The notes under the pieces are model-generated. The model made no database searches and was not told the origin of the DNA. It saw only the letters and a list, made by a program, of their open reading frames with translations. Of a stretch of DNA of 64,000 nucleotides, positions 27,770 through 36,968 are shown piece after piece. Each line of letters starts with the position of its first letter. Positions within the stretch are counted from its first letter, which is position 1. The stretch lies in NCBI RefSeq assembly GCF_002863865.1, contig NZ_CP022684.1, positions 2,261,501-2,325,500 on the forward strand, given 5' to 3'. The translations under genes and the position numbers were made by a program. Source of the DNA: Ketobacter alkanivorans (GTDB taxonomy: Bacteria > Pseudomonadota > Gammaproteobacteria > Pseudomonadales > Ketobacteraceae).

Positions 27770-29530
27770 TTAGCGACGAACACGATACTCTTCCAGGAAC
27801 CACTCATTATTCTCATCCCAAGGGAAGAATGGGTTGCCAACATCGGCCAGATCATCACTGAATTCTGGGAAGTGACGCAGCAGAACCGTGCGGAAGTTGT
27901 TGTCGTCAATCCAATCCAAACCTTCTGCAGAGTAGATCTCAGGGCGATAATCCTCAGTGAAGAAGCGATCGGCCATCAAACGGCGGGAAGCCATGGCAAT
28001 AAAGATCTGGAAGGAAGTTTCACCAAAACCATAACCGGGCGGGCGATAGCCTTCAGCATACGAACCTACCATCACATCAATGGCTTCAATATCATCGTTG
28101 TAGACTTCGCGCAGTTTTTCAGCCACTGCAACGTCAGGAGTGATATCGCTGAAATCGGTGATGGGGTTCAATCCGATTTGACGGCGGAACTCATTATAGC
28201 GAGGAATGCCACGCTCACGATCACGCAGGATATCCACGGCAGCCAGATCAGTGTTGGCAACCCCTGGCTCAAATGGGAAGTTCTGAAGGAAAGTAGGGAA
28301 ATTGTTCAGCTCCAACAGACCAGGATGGGTATGGCCGAAGGAATAGAACAGATTCGCCAAACCGCGTCGGCTCACCAATGGAGAAGAACCTTGCAGAGCG
28401 TGCTCCTGCAGCTGGCTGGTTTCCAGCAAGCTATTATTGTTGTGATCACGTACTTCAAGACTGTCACGCAGCAGAGGGTGCATACGGTACACAGCGGTGA
28501 ACTCTTCGGTCAGACTGAAAGGTACGCCTTCCAACAGGGTTTCTCCGCCCATGATGCCGTCAGTTGCCGCTTCACCCAATTTGGGGAACCAGTAAGGCAT
28601 CAGACCACGCCAGTTTGCAAACATAGCTTCACGCAGGGTGAAGTTCTTCAGAATCGCAGGCGTCCAATCCACAGTGTGAATCTTCGCAATCAAGGCAGCG
28701 TTGATCAGTCGAGCAGTCTGGAACAGGCGCTCATCCGACCAGTTGGGGTAACTTTCTTTCAACATCGCAGCGATAGAGTTGTGCTCTTGAACCCACAGGG
28801 TGTGCATCAGCTCCAGACCAACCCACCAGTTACGGTTAAAGCCGGTTTCTGGCAGGCCATCAGCACCCACTGGCAGCATACCGTTCGCCTGCAGGCGCAT
28901 CTGACCATCGACCATAGTACGCAGACGATGATTGGTTTCGATATCGCTACCATATATCTGCGAACCATCCCACCATGCGGTGTTTTCGTTCAGGAAGGTA
29001 GGCGCGCGACCGTCATGGGGATCTCGGGTTGGGTCTGCTGGAGTACGACCAATCGGCATGGTGCCATCACCGCTGTCATGGGCGCTGCCTGCAGCATCAA
29101 CTCGATAAGGGTCGCTGTGGTCACGACGCCCATGCTCAAACCAGTCGTGGATCATAAACTGGATCCAGTTTGCGGCCAGGTAGTTCAGGAAAGGCACTTC
29201 CTTAACACCGTTTTCACGGGTCATCAGTTCCTGACTGACAGTGAGGGGGTTAGGATTCAACAGGTTTGCTTCATCGGGAAAGGAAACCTCTGGGTTGATG
29301 TTTCGGCCCATCCGCACACCGGCCATACCCATGGCTGGCAGATCAAGATCATTACAGCGACCATCATAGGAGCGGTAGATCAAGTCATTGGGGTCACATT
29401 GTACTGCCGGCCACTCACCATCGGCGTATGTATCGAACAGATTGTTCTCAAACAAATCGCACCTTATCTGGCTAAGCGTCAACAATCCAATCAGTGGTCC
29501 GAAGATCCACCATTTCATATATACGTTCAT
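27770..29530 (-). CDS. Secreted alpha-dioxygenase (PIOX)-like heme peroxidase
   Basis: The 586-residue protein resembles plant fatty-acid alpha-dioxygenase through most of its length. It has distal heme histidine H128 in NWIQFMIHDWFEH, and AWWDGSQIYGS, VQEHNSIAAML and AKIHTVDWTP. It keeps Y348, R349 and proximal H351 in VYRMHPLLRDSL, then DRERGIPRYNEFRR and ASRRLMADRFFTEDY. Y348 matches the radical tyrosine of alpha-DOX. Alpha-DOX inserts O2 at C2 of fatty acids to give 2-hydroperoxides. An N-terminal signal sequence (WWIFGPLIGLLTLSQIRC) indicates export. It has GGAG before the start and is divergent from a MalT-like regulator. Confidence 0.9.
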   Translation of the reverse strand: MNVYMKWWIFGPLIGLLTLSQIRCDLFENNLFDTYADGEWPAVQCDPNDLIYRSYDGRCNDLDLPAMGMAGVRMGRNINPEVSFPDEANLLNPNPLTVSQELMTRENGVKEVPFLNYLAANWIQFMIHDWFEHGRRDHSDPYRVDAAGSAHDSGDGTMPIGRTPADPTRDPHDGRAPTFLNENTAWWDGSQIYGSDIETNHRLRTMVDGQMRLQANGMLPVGADGLPETGFNRNWWVGLELMHTLWVQEHNSIAAMLKESYPNWSDERLFQTARLINAALIAKIHTVDWTPAILKNFTLREAMFANWRGLMPYWFPKLGEAATDGIMGGETLLEGVPFSLTEEFTAVYRMHPLLRDSLEVRDHNNNSLLETSQLQEHALQGSSPLVSRRGLANLFYSFGHTHPGLLELNNFPTFLQNFPFEPGVANTDLAAVDILRDRERGIPRYNEFRRQIGLNPITDFSDITPDVAVAEKLREVYNDDIEAIDVMVGSYAEGYRPPGYGFGETSFQIFIAMASRRLMADRFFTEDYRPEIYSAEGLDWIDDNNFRTVLLRHFPEFSDDLADVGNPFFPWDENNEWFLEEYRVRR

Positions 29531-30042
29531 AGTCGCTCCAAGTCGTTTTTATAATTATCAATCAATAACAACTGAAAGATACGGTCGCGTACCCTCATAA
29601 TCCGAAGCATATCCAGTTTGTGCAAACCGGACGCCGTACATAGGTATGGGAGGGGGGGCGAAGGATGGGCTCAAACACTTAAGCTAGATGGATTAATAGA
29701 CAACTTAAAGCAGCTGATTAATGTTGTTCCCGCGTAAACCTTTGCAATCAAATACATTATTTTGTGACTAAATTGAATTTTAGAGGAGAACGTACATGTT
29801 TTCTAAAATCGTTTACGCTATAACCACTTTATAGTACTTAAGTACCTGAGATCAGGCCCACTCGTAAATCAACTGCTTTATAACAGGGCGTTTTGTTGCA
29901 GATACCCGGCTTAAGTACAGGGCGGCATGATTGGAAGCCATTGCCGCAACAAGCACCTGAACATTACAATCACACAAGAACATCGCAATACACTAACTTT
30001 TGTTCGAATAGTAGGCCGAGGTGGGCTCCAGCAATTTTCGCG
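29531..30042. promoter_or_regulatory. Intergenic regulatory region between dioxygenase and regulator genes
   Basis: This 512-base AT-rich gap separates two divergent genes and must hold both promoters. It contains a 12-codon reading frame with a strong ribosome site (29796-29834), a GTACTTAAGTAC palindrome at 29834-29845, and an open frame from TTG 29893 in phase with the regulator. I could not assign specific -35 and -10 boxes. Confidence 0.5.
29796..29834 (+). other. Possible 12-codon leader peptide
   Basis: ATG 29796 is preceded by AGAGGAGAA with ideal spacing. It opens a 12-residue frame, MFSKIVYAITTL, closed by TAG at 29832. The regulator start 209 bases downstream lacks such a ribosome site. 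It may be a leader peptide, or the remnant of an older start. A short palindrome begins at its stop codon. Confidence 0.35.
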
Positions 30043-32760
30043 ATGATATTACCTAAGAAGAAGACCGTAGAAACGGCGACTGGTTCCGATTTTTTACTGC
30101 CCCGGAGCCGGCTAACAAATAAAATTCTTCATGCCAAGGCCGACACCATCTGGATCGGTTCGCCTAAAGGCCTGGGCAAAAGCGTTTTAATACATCAGCT
30201 GCATAAATCACTGCTGGAGCGCTTGCCCTCCAATCGGGTGATCCTGCTGCAGCTGACTCATGATAATGACCTGGTGGATTTGCTAGCAGCACTTAACCAG
30301 GTCAGAGACCACCTCAATCTGCGACCGGCCGCAATACCCACCGCCGCCACAGAATCACTGACAGATATCCTCGACACCCTGGCAGACAAAGCCAGTAGCA
30401 CGAAACACCCGCTTCATTTGCTGGTGGATGGATTGGAAACCCGACTTAACGGATCGCTGATACACTATTTGACTCAAAGCTGCCATGCGCTGTCTGGGCG
30501 AGTACGGCTCTACCTGGGAGTAGATAACTTCGTCCCCCTGCTTCCCAATGCTCTATTTCTAGATCAGCGTCACCTACATCTGGATATGCAGGATCTGCGC
30601 ATGAACCGAGAGGAGCTGAACGATTACTTTCAGCTTCACCTTGGCGATTCCAGTGAAAAGGAAGTAACCCGCGTTCTGAAAAAAACCGATGGTATACCCT
30701 CCGCAATAGCCTTGCTATTGGATAACTATGATGAAAGCGTTGCGCATCAGTGCATGCTGTTGACAGAATGGATTGATCAGAACCTGTTGTGCTACCTGGA
30801 CCCCATGGAAATGGCACGATTAGCGGGGCTATCCCTGCTCTCGGAATTTGATGTCAATCAGGCATCTCAAGTGATCGGCGTACCACCCACAGAAACCCGC
30901 CACTGGCTGCAGCACTATATTCCGCTTTGTTTCAATCCACGTGAAGATAACGGCCTGTTTGTGTGGTCGAAGCTAATGCAGCCGTTCTTTTTTAACCTGA
31001 TGATGGAGCGTTACAAGGATCTGTTACCCGACATCTTCAAGCGGGTAGAGCCCTGGCTGGCTAGCTCAAACACCAGCGATCGCTGCATGGACTACATAGT
31101 CGCCTGCATAGAAAAGCCCTGGGCATGCGACATGTTACGCTCTCGTTGCAAAACCTGGTATGGGCAGCGAGATGCCACTTCCGTCATTCAGCTGGCAGAA
31201 AGGATTCCCAGCTCAGCCCGTCTGCGTCAACGCGAAATTGCATTTTATTACTGTTGGGCGCTAATCATACACAAACGCATTAGCGATGCCCGTTCATGGC
31301 TAAAAGAAGTCGAGCGCAGCGTTGATACGGCACCATTTGATGGTAACTTGAGTGCACTAAAAGACAATATCGCCGTTCTTAATGCACTGGCCAGCTTCTT
31401 TGATATGCCCCGGCCTCCTTGCAGTGTGCGGGTTGGTTTGCTAGAAAGCTGCATGAACCGGGCAAGCCTGTTTCAGGGCGAAATATTAAGCTTGTATGCC
31501 AACATGCTGCACGCCGTAGGAACCTCCGATGTATCTAAAAACGCCCTGAAGCAAGCCATCAATTTTCATGAAGGTAATAACAACTTACCCCACGTAAGCC
31601 ACGCCAAAATGCTACTGTGGCAATGCGAATACAATCAAGGCAACACGGATACTGCCTTGGCAGAGGCCCAGGCTTATCTCTCTAGCCTGCATACACTGAA
31701 CCTACATTGCAGTGATTCCGACGAGCTTCGTGCCTTAGCATTATCGACAGCAATGATTAAAGCGGGCCTGGCGGAGCTGTTATATGAGCGAAACGAGTTA
31801 TCACAAGCAAAGGCGCTTTATGAGGAAGCCATTCCCGAACTGGTAAATTCCGATTGGAGTTACGTCAGCGTAATCGCTCATATTGGCATGATCCATCTTT
31901 ACATCAGCGAAGGATCACTCGAAAAATCACTGCAAGAAATCGAGCGCATTAAACAACGCGTACCGAATCGTGAAAACACCAGTCTGGATGCCATCCTGTG
32001 CTTTGAATCCATGCGCATATTGCGCGCCCAGGGAAAGTCCGTACTACCAGCTGCATCTGAATACGGAATGGATATCCAGCACCTTAGTGTTGAATCATTG
32101 TTTATGGATCAATACAGCAAGGAACGCCTTTATTGGATTAAATGCTATATCATGATGTTAATTGAGCAGAAAAATTACACGTCTGCTCTCATATACAGCG
32201 TTAAAGGATTAATCAAAAGCCTGGGTGCCAACGACCATCGTTGCCGAGTACTGTTCTCGAACGTTAAAGCGTTTTGCGAATTCAAACTGAACCAGCATGC
32301 AGACGCGTTCAGCAGCATGAACATTTCCATGCAGCTGGTACAAAAGCATCAGTTTATTCGCGCTTTATTAAACGATGACTTCGGCTGGAGCGAACTATGG
32401 CACCACATGGATGATCGACAGGAGTTTGGAGCAGAGCTAGTGCCGAGTTTTCTATCCGAGATGCGCTCCTGCATGATGACGAGAGAACAAAACCTTAATA
32501 TAACCCCGCCACCCCAAAGCCGTCAGGACACGATGGTGAGACAGGAGAACTCTCGAAAATTAGGCCTAACCGATAAAGAATTCGAGATCCTGACACTATT
32601 GGCAGAAGGTCTGTGTAATAAAAAAATCGCCAGCCGCTCTGAAATAGCACTCACCACGGTAAAATGGCATTTACAAAATATCTTTGGCAAGCTGCAGGCG
32701 CGCAACAGAACTGAAGCGGTCGTCAAAGCACAGGAACACGCCATTATTGGCAAGATCTGA
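30043..32760 (+). CDS. MalT-like LuxR family ATP-dependent regulator (copy 2)
   Basis: From ATG 30043 (MILPKKKTVE) the product is 905 residues. It has a P-loop IGSPKGLGKS (39-47), a Walker B-like LHLLVDGLE that is weaker than in copy 1, a long helical repeat region, and a C-terminal LuxR HTH (LTDKEFEILTLLAEGLCNKK, then TTVKWHLQNIFGKLQARN). The HTH closely resembles copy 1 at 20536-23196, so both may see similar sites. It is divergent from the alpha-dioxygenase-like gene, the likely target. The open frame reaches TTG 29893, but those residues do not fit the family. It ends 21 bases from convergent fimV. Confidence 0.9.
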   Translation: MILPKKKTVETATGSDFLLPRSRLTNKILHAKADTIWIGSPKGLGKSVLIHQLHKSLLERLPSNRVILLQLTHDNDLVDLLAALNQVRDHLNLRPAAIPTAATESLTDILDTLADKASSTKHPLHLLVDGLETRLNGSLIHYLTQSCHALSGRVRLYLGVDNFVPLLPNALFLDQRHLHLDMQDLRMNREELNDYFQLHLGDSSEKEVTRVLKKTDGIPSAIALLLDNYDESVAHQCMLLTEWIDQNLLCYLDPMEMARLAGLSLLSEFDVNQASQVIGVPPTETRHWLQHYIPLCFNPREDNGLFVWSKLMQPFFFNLMMERYKDLLPDIFKRVEPWLASSNTSDRCMDYIVACIEKPWACDMLRSRCKTWYGQRDATSVIQLAERIPSSARLRQREIAFYYCWALIIHKRISDARSWLKEVERSVDTAPFDGNLSALKDNIAVLNALASFFDMPRPPCSVRVGLLESCMNRASLFQGEILSLYANMLHAVGTSDVSKNALKQAINFHEGNNNLPHVSHAKMLLWQCEYNQGNTDTALAEAQAYLSSLHTLNLHCSDSDELRALALSTAMIKAGLAELLYERNELSQAKALYEEAIPELVNSDWSYVSVIAHIGMIHLYISEGSLEKSLQEIERIKQRVPNRENTSLDAILCFESMRILRAQGKSVLPAASEYGMDIQHLSVESLFMDQYSKERLYWIKCYIMMLIEQKNYTSALIYSVKGLIKSLGANDHRCRVLFSNVKAFCEFKLNQHADAFSSMNISMQLVQKHQFIRALLNDDFGWSELWHHMDDRQEFGAELVPSFLSEMRSCMMTREQNLNITPPPQSRQDTMVRQENSRKLGLTDKEFEILTLLAEGLCNKKIASRSEIALTTVKWHLQNIFGKLQARNRTEAVVKAQEHAIIGKI

Positions 32761-32781
32761 TACCCGTTCAGCTCACAGCCG

Positions 32782-34569
32782 TCAGCCTGCGTTACGGTGC
32801 AGGCTCGCATATTCACCCTGATCACGCAACTGTGAGGCAGCCTGCAACAGATCATCATCCCCGATACGCTCCAGCACCTCCATTTGCTCATCAAATGCCT
32901 TCCAATCATTGGTTTGCGCATAGACTTGCATCAGATACAAACGTAAATCCTTACGGGCAGGACGCTTGGCGATTTCGGTCAAAATAACGTTTAGAGCCTT
33001 CTGATACTGGTTATACAGAATATAAAGTTCAATCATTTGATCGACATCGTCTTTGCTGGCCTCATCTTGTTCACGCTTGGCCTGCATGACCACCGCTTCC
33101 TGGTGAGTGACTTTCTCTTTGATATGGTGAATAGCCTGGCGCACCTGTTCCGGTGAATCGGATTTACTGCGATCCCGTCTTGTGCCAAACACCAGCTCAT
33201 ATAAATCTTCATCACGGATTTCCTCTGTCCGCTTTATTTCTTCAACCTTACGAGCACGCAAGCCCATCAACACGATCAAAATACCCAGCGGAATCATTGC
33301 CAACAAGTACCAGAATCCAGACCCAGACTTCTCAATTAACATATTGGGCCCACCTGCCCCATCGGCAATCAGATCCTGGGCTACTGCCAGGCGAGGCTGC
33401 TCCTGCTCAGTTACATCGATGTCCATATTGACTGGCTCGACCACTTCGTTGCTGGCAGGCATAGGATCAACTGCAGGGCTAGCCTGCAATGAAGGTGGTG
33501 GTGCCAAATCAGCTGGCGCAATACTGTCTGAATCATTCAGCGCAATATGCTGAGATATTTGTTCTGCCACAGAAATCGTCTGCTTCATCAACTGCTGCTG
33601 ATTCTGCACCTGAGCCAGCTCTGCACGGATCTGCTGCTGAAACTCCAGCAGCTGAGCACGTTCATTTTTCAGTTCCGCCAACTGCGCCTTTAACCGTTCC
33701 AGCTCACTGGCCTGCTCCACATCGTTGTCAGGACTGACTGGGTTCACGGTAACCGTGGAGCGCTCAGTATCGGCAAACTCAATTTGGGTTTCTGATTGAC
33801 TATAGGTTTGGGTGTCCACCTGATCCAGAGACATAGCTCTCGATCTCGGCTCAGGCTGCACTGGGATCGAAGGAACCGATAAGGTCGCGCCTAATTTCAG
33901 GTGATTACGATCCCCGCCCGAGAACGCTTGAGGGTTTTCGGCATACAGCAGATCCATGGTCTTCTGAATCGATAATCCTGTTTCCGCACGGAATGCCTTG
34001 GCAATCTTCCACAAAGAATCACCTGCTTGAACTACATAAGCCCCATCCAACTCAACGGAATTCGCACGCGTTATAGATTCGTCGCTGTTAGGCTGCGCGA
34101 AGGTCTGTGGCTCTGCCTTTGCAACCGCCTGAGCCAGCACCGGACTTAGAACAGGTTGTGTGTTACGTCTACCCGCGGCGTAGAGAGGGGGATCAAGCAA
34201 AAGATTGTAACGGCGGAAGGTGGTGCCCGTAGGCCAACTCATTTCAATCACAATATCAAGAAAAGGTTCAACCACACGCTTGGCAGTTCGAACCAAGATC
34301 GCCTTTTCTCCGTTATTGTTGGTTATCACATCGAATTGAATATCACCATGACTCGCTTCGTAGCGAGCATCGAAGCGGTCGTACACGTCAGTACGGGCCA
34401 GCTTAACTCTGATTTGCCCAGCATCGAACTCACGGGTGGAAAATAGCTGAATCTGCGCAGTCAAAGGTGCGCCTAAATAGGATTGGACGTCGATATTCCC
34501 CAAGCCCATTCCATTTGCAATACCAGCGTGCAAAGCAGCGCCGGCCAATAACATCGACCTATACTTCAT
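32782..34569 (-). CDS. fimV: FimV/HubP-like polar protein with LysM domain
   Basis: The 595-residue protein starts with a signal peptide and the FimV-type N-terminal domain (LGNIDVQSYLGAPLTAQIQL). A LysM domain follows near 178-235 (YVVQAGDSLWKIAKAFRAET). A coiled coil (ASELERLKAQLAELKNERAQ) and an acidic linker come next, then one membrane helix (FWYLLAMIPLGILIVLMGLR) and a C-terminal cytoplasmic part with a TPR-like FimV domain. Family members organise the cell pole, type IV pili and chemosensory systems. It is shorter than Pseudomonas FimV (about 900). No pilus gene is nearby. Confidence 0.88.
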   Translation of the reverse strand: MKYRSMLLAGAALHAGIANGMGLGNIDVQSYLGAPLTAQIQLFSTREFDAGQIRVKLARTDVYDRFDARYEASHGDIQFDVITNNNGEKAILVRTAKRVVEPFLDIVIEMSWPTGTTFRRYNLLLDPPLYAAGRRNTQPVLSPVLAQAVAKAEPQTFAQPNSDESITRANSVELDGAYVVQAGDSLWKIAKAFRAETGLSIQKTMDLLYAENPQAFSGGDRNHLKLGATLSVPSIPVQPEPRSRAMSLDQVDTQTYSQSETQIEFADTERSTVTVNPVSPDNDVEQASELERLKAQLAELKNERAQLLEFQQQIRAELAQVQNQQQLMKQTISVAEQISQHIALNDSDSIAPADLAPPPSLQASPAVDPMPASNEVVEPVNMDIDVTEQEQPRLAVAQDLIADGAGGPNMLIEKSGSGFWYLLAMIPLGILIVLMGLRARKVEEIKRTEEIRDEDLYELVFGTRRDRSKSDSPEQVRQAIHHIKEKVTHQEAVVMQAKREQDEASKDDVDQMIELYILYNQYQKALNVILTEIAKRPARKDLRLYLMQVYAQTNDWKAFDEQMEVLERIGDDDLLQAASQLRDQGEYASLHRNAG

Positions 34570-34696
34570 AGCTAATCTCGAATGCTAACTGAAATCCCTG
34601 CTTAAAATGTAGACCATTTCACAGAATAACGGTCAAGGAACATACAGAAACCCAACAAAATTAAGCAATCAGCAGTATTTGGCGCGAAATGACCGA

Positions 34697-34716
34697 ACAA
34701 ATGTAATTACATTTGT
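34697..34716. promoter_or_regulatory. Perfect 20-base palindrome upstream of astE
   Basis: ACAAATGTAATTACATTTGT is a perfect dyad in the 200-base gap between divergent fimV and astE, 53 bases before the astE ATG. Its form suits a dimeric repressor or activator. It does not look like the E. coli ARG box. It could control astE, fimV or both. Confidence 0.55.
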
Positions 34717-34769
34717 GAACTATATTTCTAACAAGCATAACAGATGCATCCAAAATCAGAGTGAAGCCC

Positions 34770-35660
34770 ATGGAGCAATGGTTCGAACAGGTATTTTTCT
34801 TCCCATCTGCAACCACAACAGGTTCTGCTGGAGTCGTTCTAAGCTGTGGAATCCACGGCGATGAAACCGGGCCTATCCACCTTATTCAAACCATTCACCA
34901 ACTGCTTGTAACAGGCCACCTACAAACCCAACGGCCATTACTGCTGATCTACGGCAACCCTAATGCAATTAGAGATAACAAACGCTACGTAGACTTCAAT
35001 CTAAACAGATTGTTCGGGCCAACATCTCACACAGGCGCAGAAACCCTTCGTGCCGGTGATCTCATGTCGGCCTGCTCCCGCTTTCAACGCCAAGTTGGCC
35101 ATGTGGCCTGCCATCTGGATCTGCACAGCACGATCAAACCTTCACTGATTGAGCGCTTTGCTTTACGCCCAATCAATAACAGATGCTCCTCCATTCAATG
35201 GGGTACTCACTTGGTTAACGCTGGTTTTGGTGGCTTGGTTCAGCAATCCCACAGAACTCAAACGTTTGCCCAATTCACCTGCGACTCGCTGGGGTGCGAC
35301 AGCTTCACTCTCGAATGTGGCAGCCATAGCCAACCCGACATCACGCAGTTCGAAGCTCTAAAAAACTGGATACTCACGCTACTAGCTGACCCAGGTTTTC
35401 TGAACCAACAGGCCTCGCGCACAACGGCGAACTCAACTTTTAAACACTTCGTTGTCAAGGAGGACATCATCAAAACAACAAGCCAGTTCAAATTTCTAAT
35501 TGACGAACGTACCCCCAACTTTACGCTGCTGCCTATCGGCACTGATGTATACGAGGATAAGAATGGCATACTAAAAACATCTGAAGCACGCTATACCCTG
35601 TTCCTAAACAGCAAAGTAGAAATCGGACAACGTGCAGGGTTACTGCTGAGCAACATCTAA
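34770..35660 (+). CDS. astE: Succinylglutamate desuccinylase AstE
   Basis: AstE performs the last AST step, splitting N2-succinylglutamate to succinate and glutamate. The 296-residue protein has zinc ligands in GIHGDETGP (His, Glu) and DLHSTI (His), and the catalytic Glu in FTLECGSHSQPD. These are the features of the AstE/aspartoacylase family. GTG 34761 is in frame three codons upstream of the chosen ATG. It is on the opposite strand to astADB and its 3' end overlaps astB by 21 bases, so it has a separate promoter, perhaps with the palindrome at 34697. Confidence 0.93.
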   Translation: MEQWFEQVFFFPSATTTGSAGVVLSCGIHGDETGPIHLIQTIHQLLVTGHLQTQRPLLLIYGNPNAIRDNKRYVDFNLNRLFGPTSHTGAETLRAGDLMSACSRFQRQVGHVACHLDLHSTIKPSLIERFALRPINNRCSSIQWGTHLVNAGFGGLVQQSHRTQTFAQFTCDSLGCDSFTLECGSHSQPDITQFEALKNWILTLLADPGFLNQQASRTTANSTFKHFVVKEDIIKTTSQFKFLIDERTPNFTLLPIGTDVYEDKNGILKTSEARYTLFLNSKVEIGQRAGLLLSNI

Positions 35661-36968
35661 CAAATAACTGGGCAAACCCAATAATTCATACAAATCCTGC
35701 ACTACATTAATCATTCTCTTAGCAAACTCCCAGTCCGCCAGCTGCTTCAGTGTTAACGAATCGGGATAACGAGTTTCAACGAACTCAACCAGCCGGTGGT
35801 GTAGCTCATCACTGAGCAGCACTTTGCCCTGCAGTGCGGCTACCTCAGCATCATTCAAACTTATCCGCAAACGCAAACAAGCAGGCCCGCCACCGTTAGC
35901 CATGCTTTGCTGTAAATCCAGGTAGCCGATCTCCTGCAAATTAAGAGCCGGGCCTAGATGCGTTTCAATATAATGCCGAACTTTTTCATTACGCGAACAT
36001 TCAATCGGTAACAACATTATGGGGTTGTTCCGATCACCCAGGATCTGGCTGTTAAATAAGTACGTATTAACGGCGTCCTCAAGCGGTACATCTCGCTCAG
36101 AAACCTCCACAATATTAATACTACCCTCACTTTTCTTTCGCAGTTCCTCCATTACAACAGGCTGGTTCAAAAACGCTTTTTCGTGGCACAACAACAAGCC
36201 ATCGTGGGATACCGCAATCACATCATTATGGAACACACCAGAATCAATGGCATCCGGGTTTTGCTGAACCTGCATACACCTGCTTTCATCCAAACCACTA
36301 AACCGAATCAATGCAGAGCAGGCTTCTCGTGTTTGGCGGGCTGGATACCGCACAGGAGCTTCTCCACCTTCAACCATCCTTCCGTATACAAACATGTGTA
36401 CAGCTGGCTTATTCTGTAATGCAAAACTCATATGGTTTGCCGCACCTTCATCGGCAAATTCAGCTACTGAAGGTAAGGGAGATTCGACCTGAAAATGATC
36501 ACTATTGGAAAACACATATCGAAGCAATTCGACGGTCCCAGCCACCTCGATGCTGCGATGAACATTGCTGACCAAGTTTGCTGGCAGGATGATGCAACGT
36601 CCACTGCGATTATCCCGCGAAGGTATAACGGTAGCCGCATTGGCCAGCCACATAGAAGATGCCGAACTACACAGACTTAAAATCTGCGGGGCTTGATCCC
36701 ATGCATTAGCAAGCACCACCTCTGGTGTACCGCGGAAACCAAGCCGTCGCAAGCTGTTTATGTCGGGACGCACCTGTGGCGGTAACACCCCTTGAAGAAA
36801 ACCTCGATCCATAAGCCAGCGCATCTTAGCAAGCCCCTGCAGCGCTGCTTGCTTCGGGTTTGATTGCTCCCCTTGATTACCGATTGAAGCTACGTTGCCA
36901 AACGACAGCCCCGCGTAATTATGCGTGGGCCCCACCAAGCCATCAAAGTTTATTTCACGCCAACGCAT
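35640..36968 (-). CDS. astB: N-succinylarginine dihydrolase AstB
   Basis: AstB turns N2-succinylarginine into N2-succinylornithine, CO2 and two ammonia. The 442-residue protein aligns with E. coli AstB: INFDGLVGPTHNYAGLSFGN at the start, EGAANHMSF and GVFHNDVIAV (catalytic histidines), and MANGGGPACLRLR with the nucleophilic Cys. Its start lies 14 bases inside the end of astD, so translation is coupled. It is the last gene of the astA-astD-astB operon. Confidence 0.97.
   Translation of the reverse strand: MRWREINFDGLVGPTHNYAGLSFGNVASIGNQGEQSNPKQAALQGLAKMRWLMDRGFLQGVLPPQVRPDINSLRRLGFRGTPEVVLANAWDQAPQILSLCSSASSMWLANAATVIPSRDNRSGRCIILPANLVSNVHRSIEVAGTVELLRYVFSNSDHFQVESPLPSVAEFADEGAANHMSFALQNKPAVHMFVYGRMVEGGEAPVRYPARQTREACSALIRFSGLDESRCMQVQQNPDAIDSGVFHNDVIAVSHDGLLLCHEKAFLNQPVVMEELRKKSEGSINIVEVSERDVPLEDAVNTYLFNSQILGDRNNPIMLLPIECSRNEKVRHYIETHLGPALNLQEIGYLDLQQSMANGGGPACLRLRISLNDAEVAALQGKVLLSDELHHRLVEFVETRYPDSLTLKQLADWEFAKRMINVVQDLYELLGLPSYLLDVAQQ

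Noticed and set aside
27872..29554. 560-residue open frame on the plus strand opposite the alpha-dioxygenase-like gene
   Set aside because: Its translation shows no domain or signal, while the minus strand matches a known family along its length. The frame is open through codon bias of the real gene.
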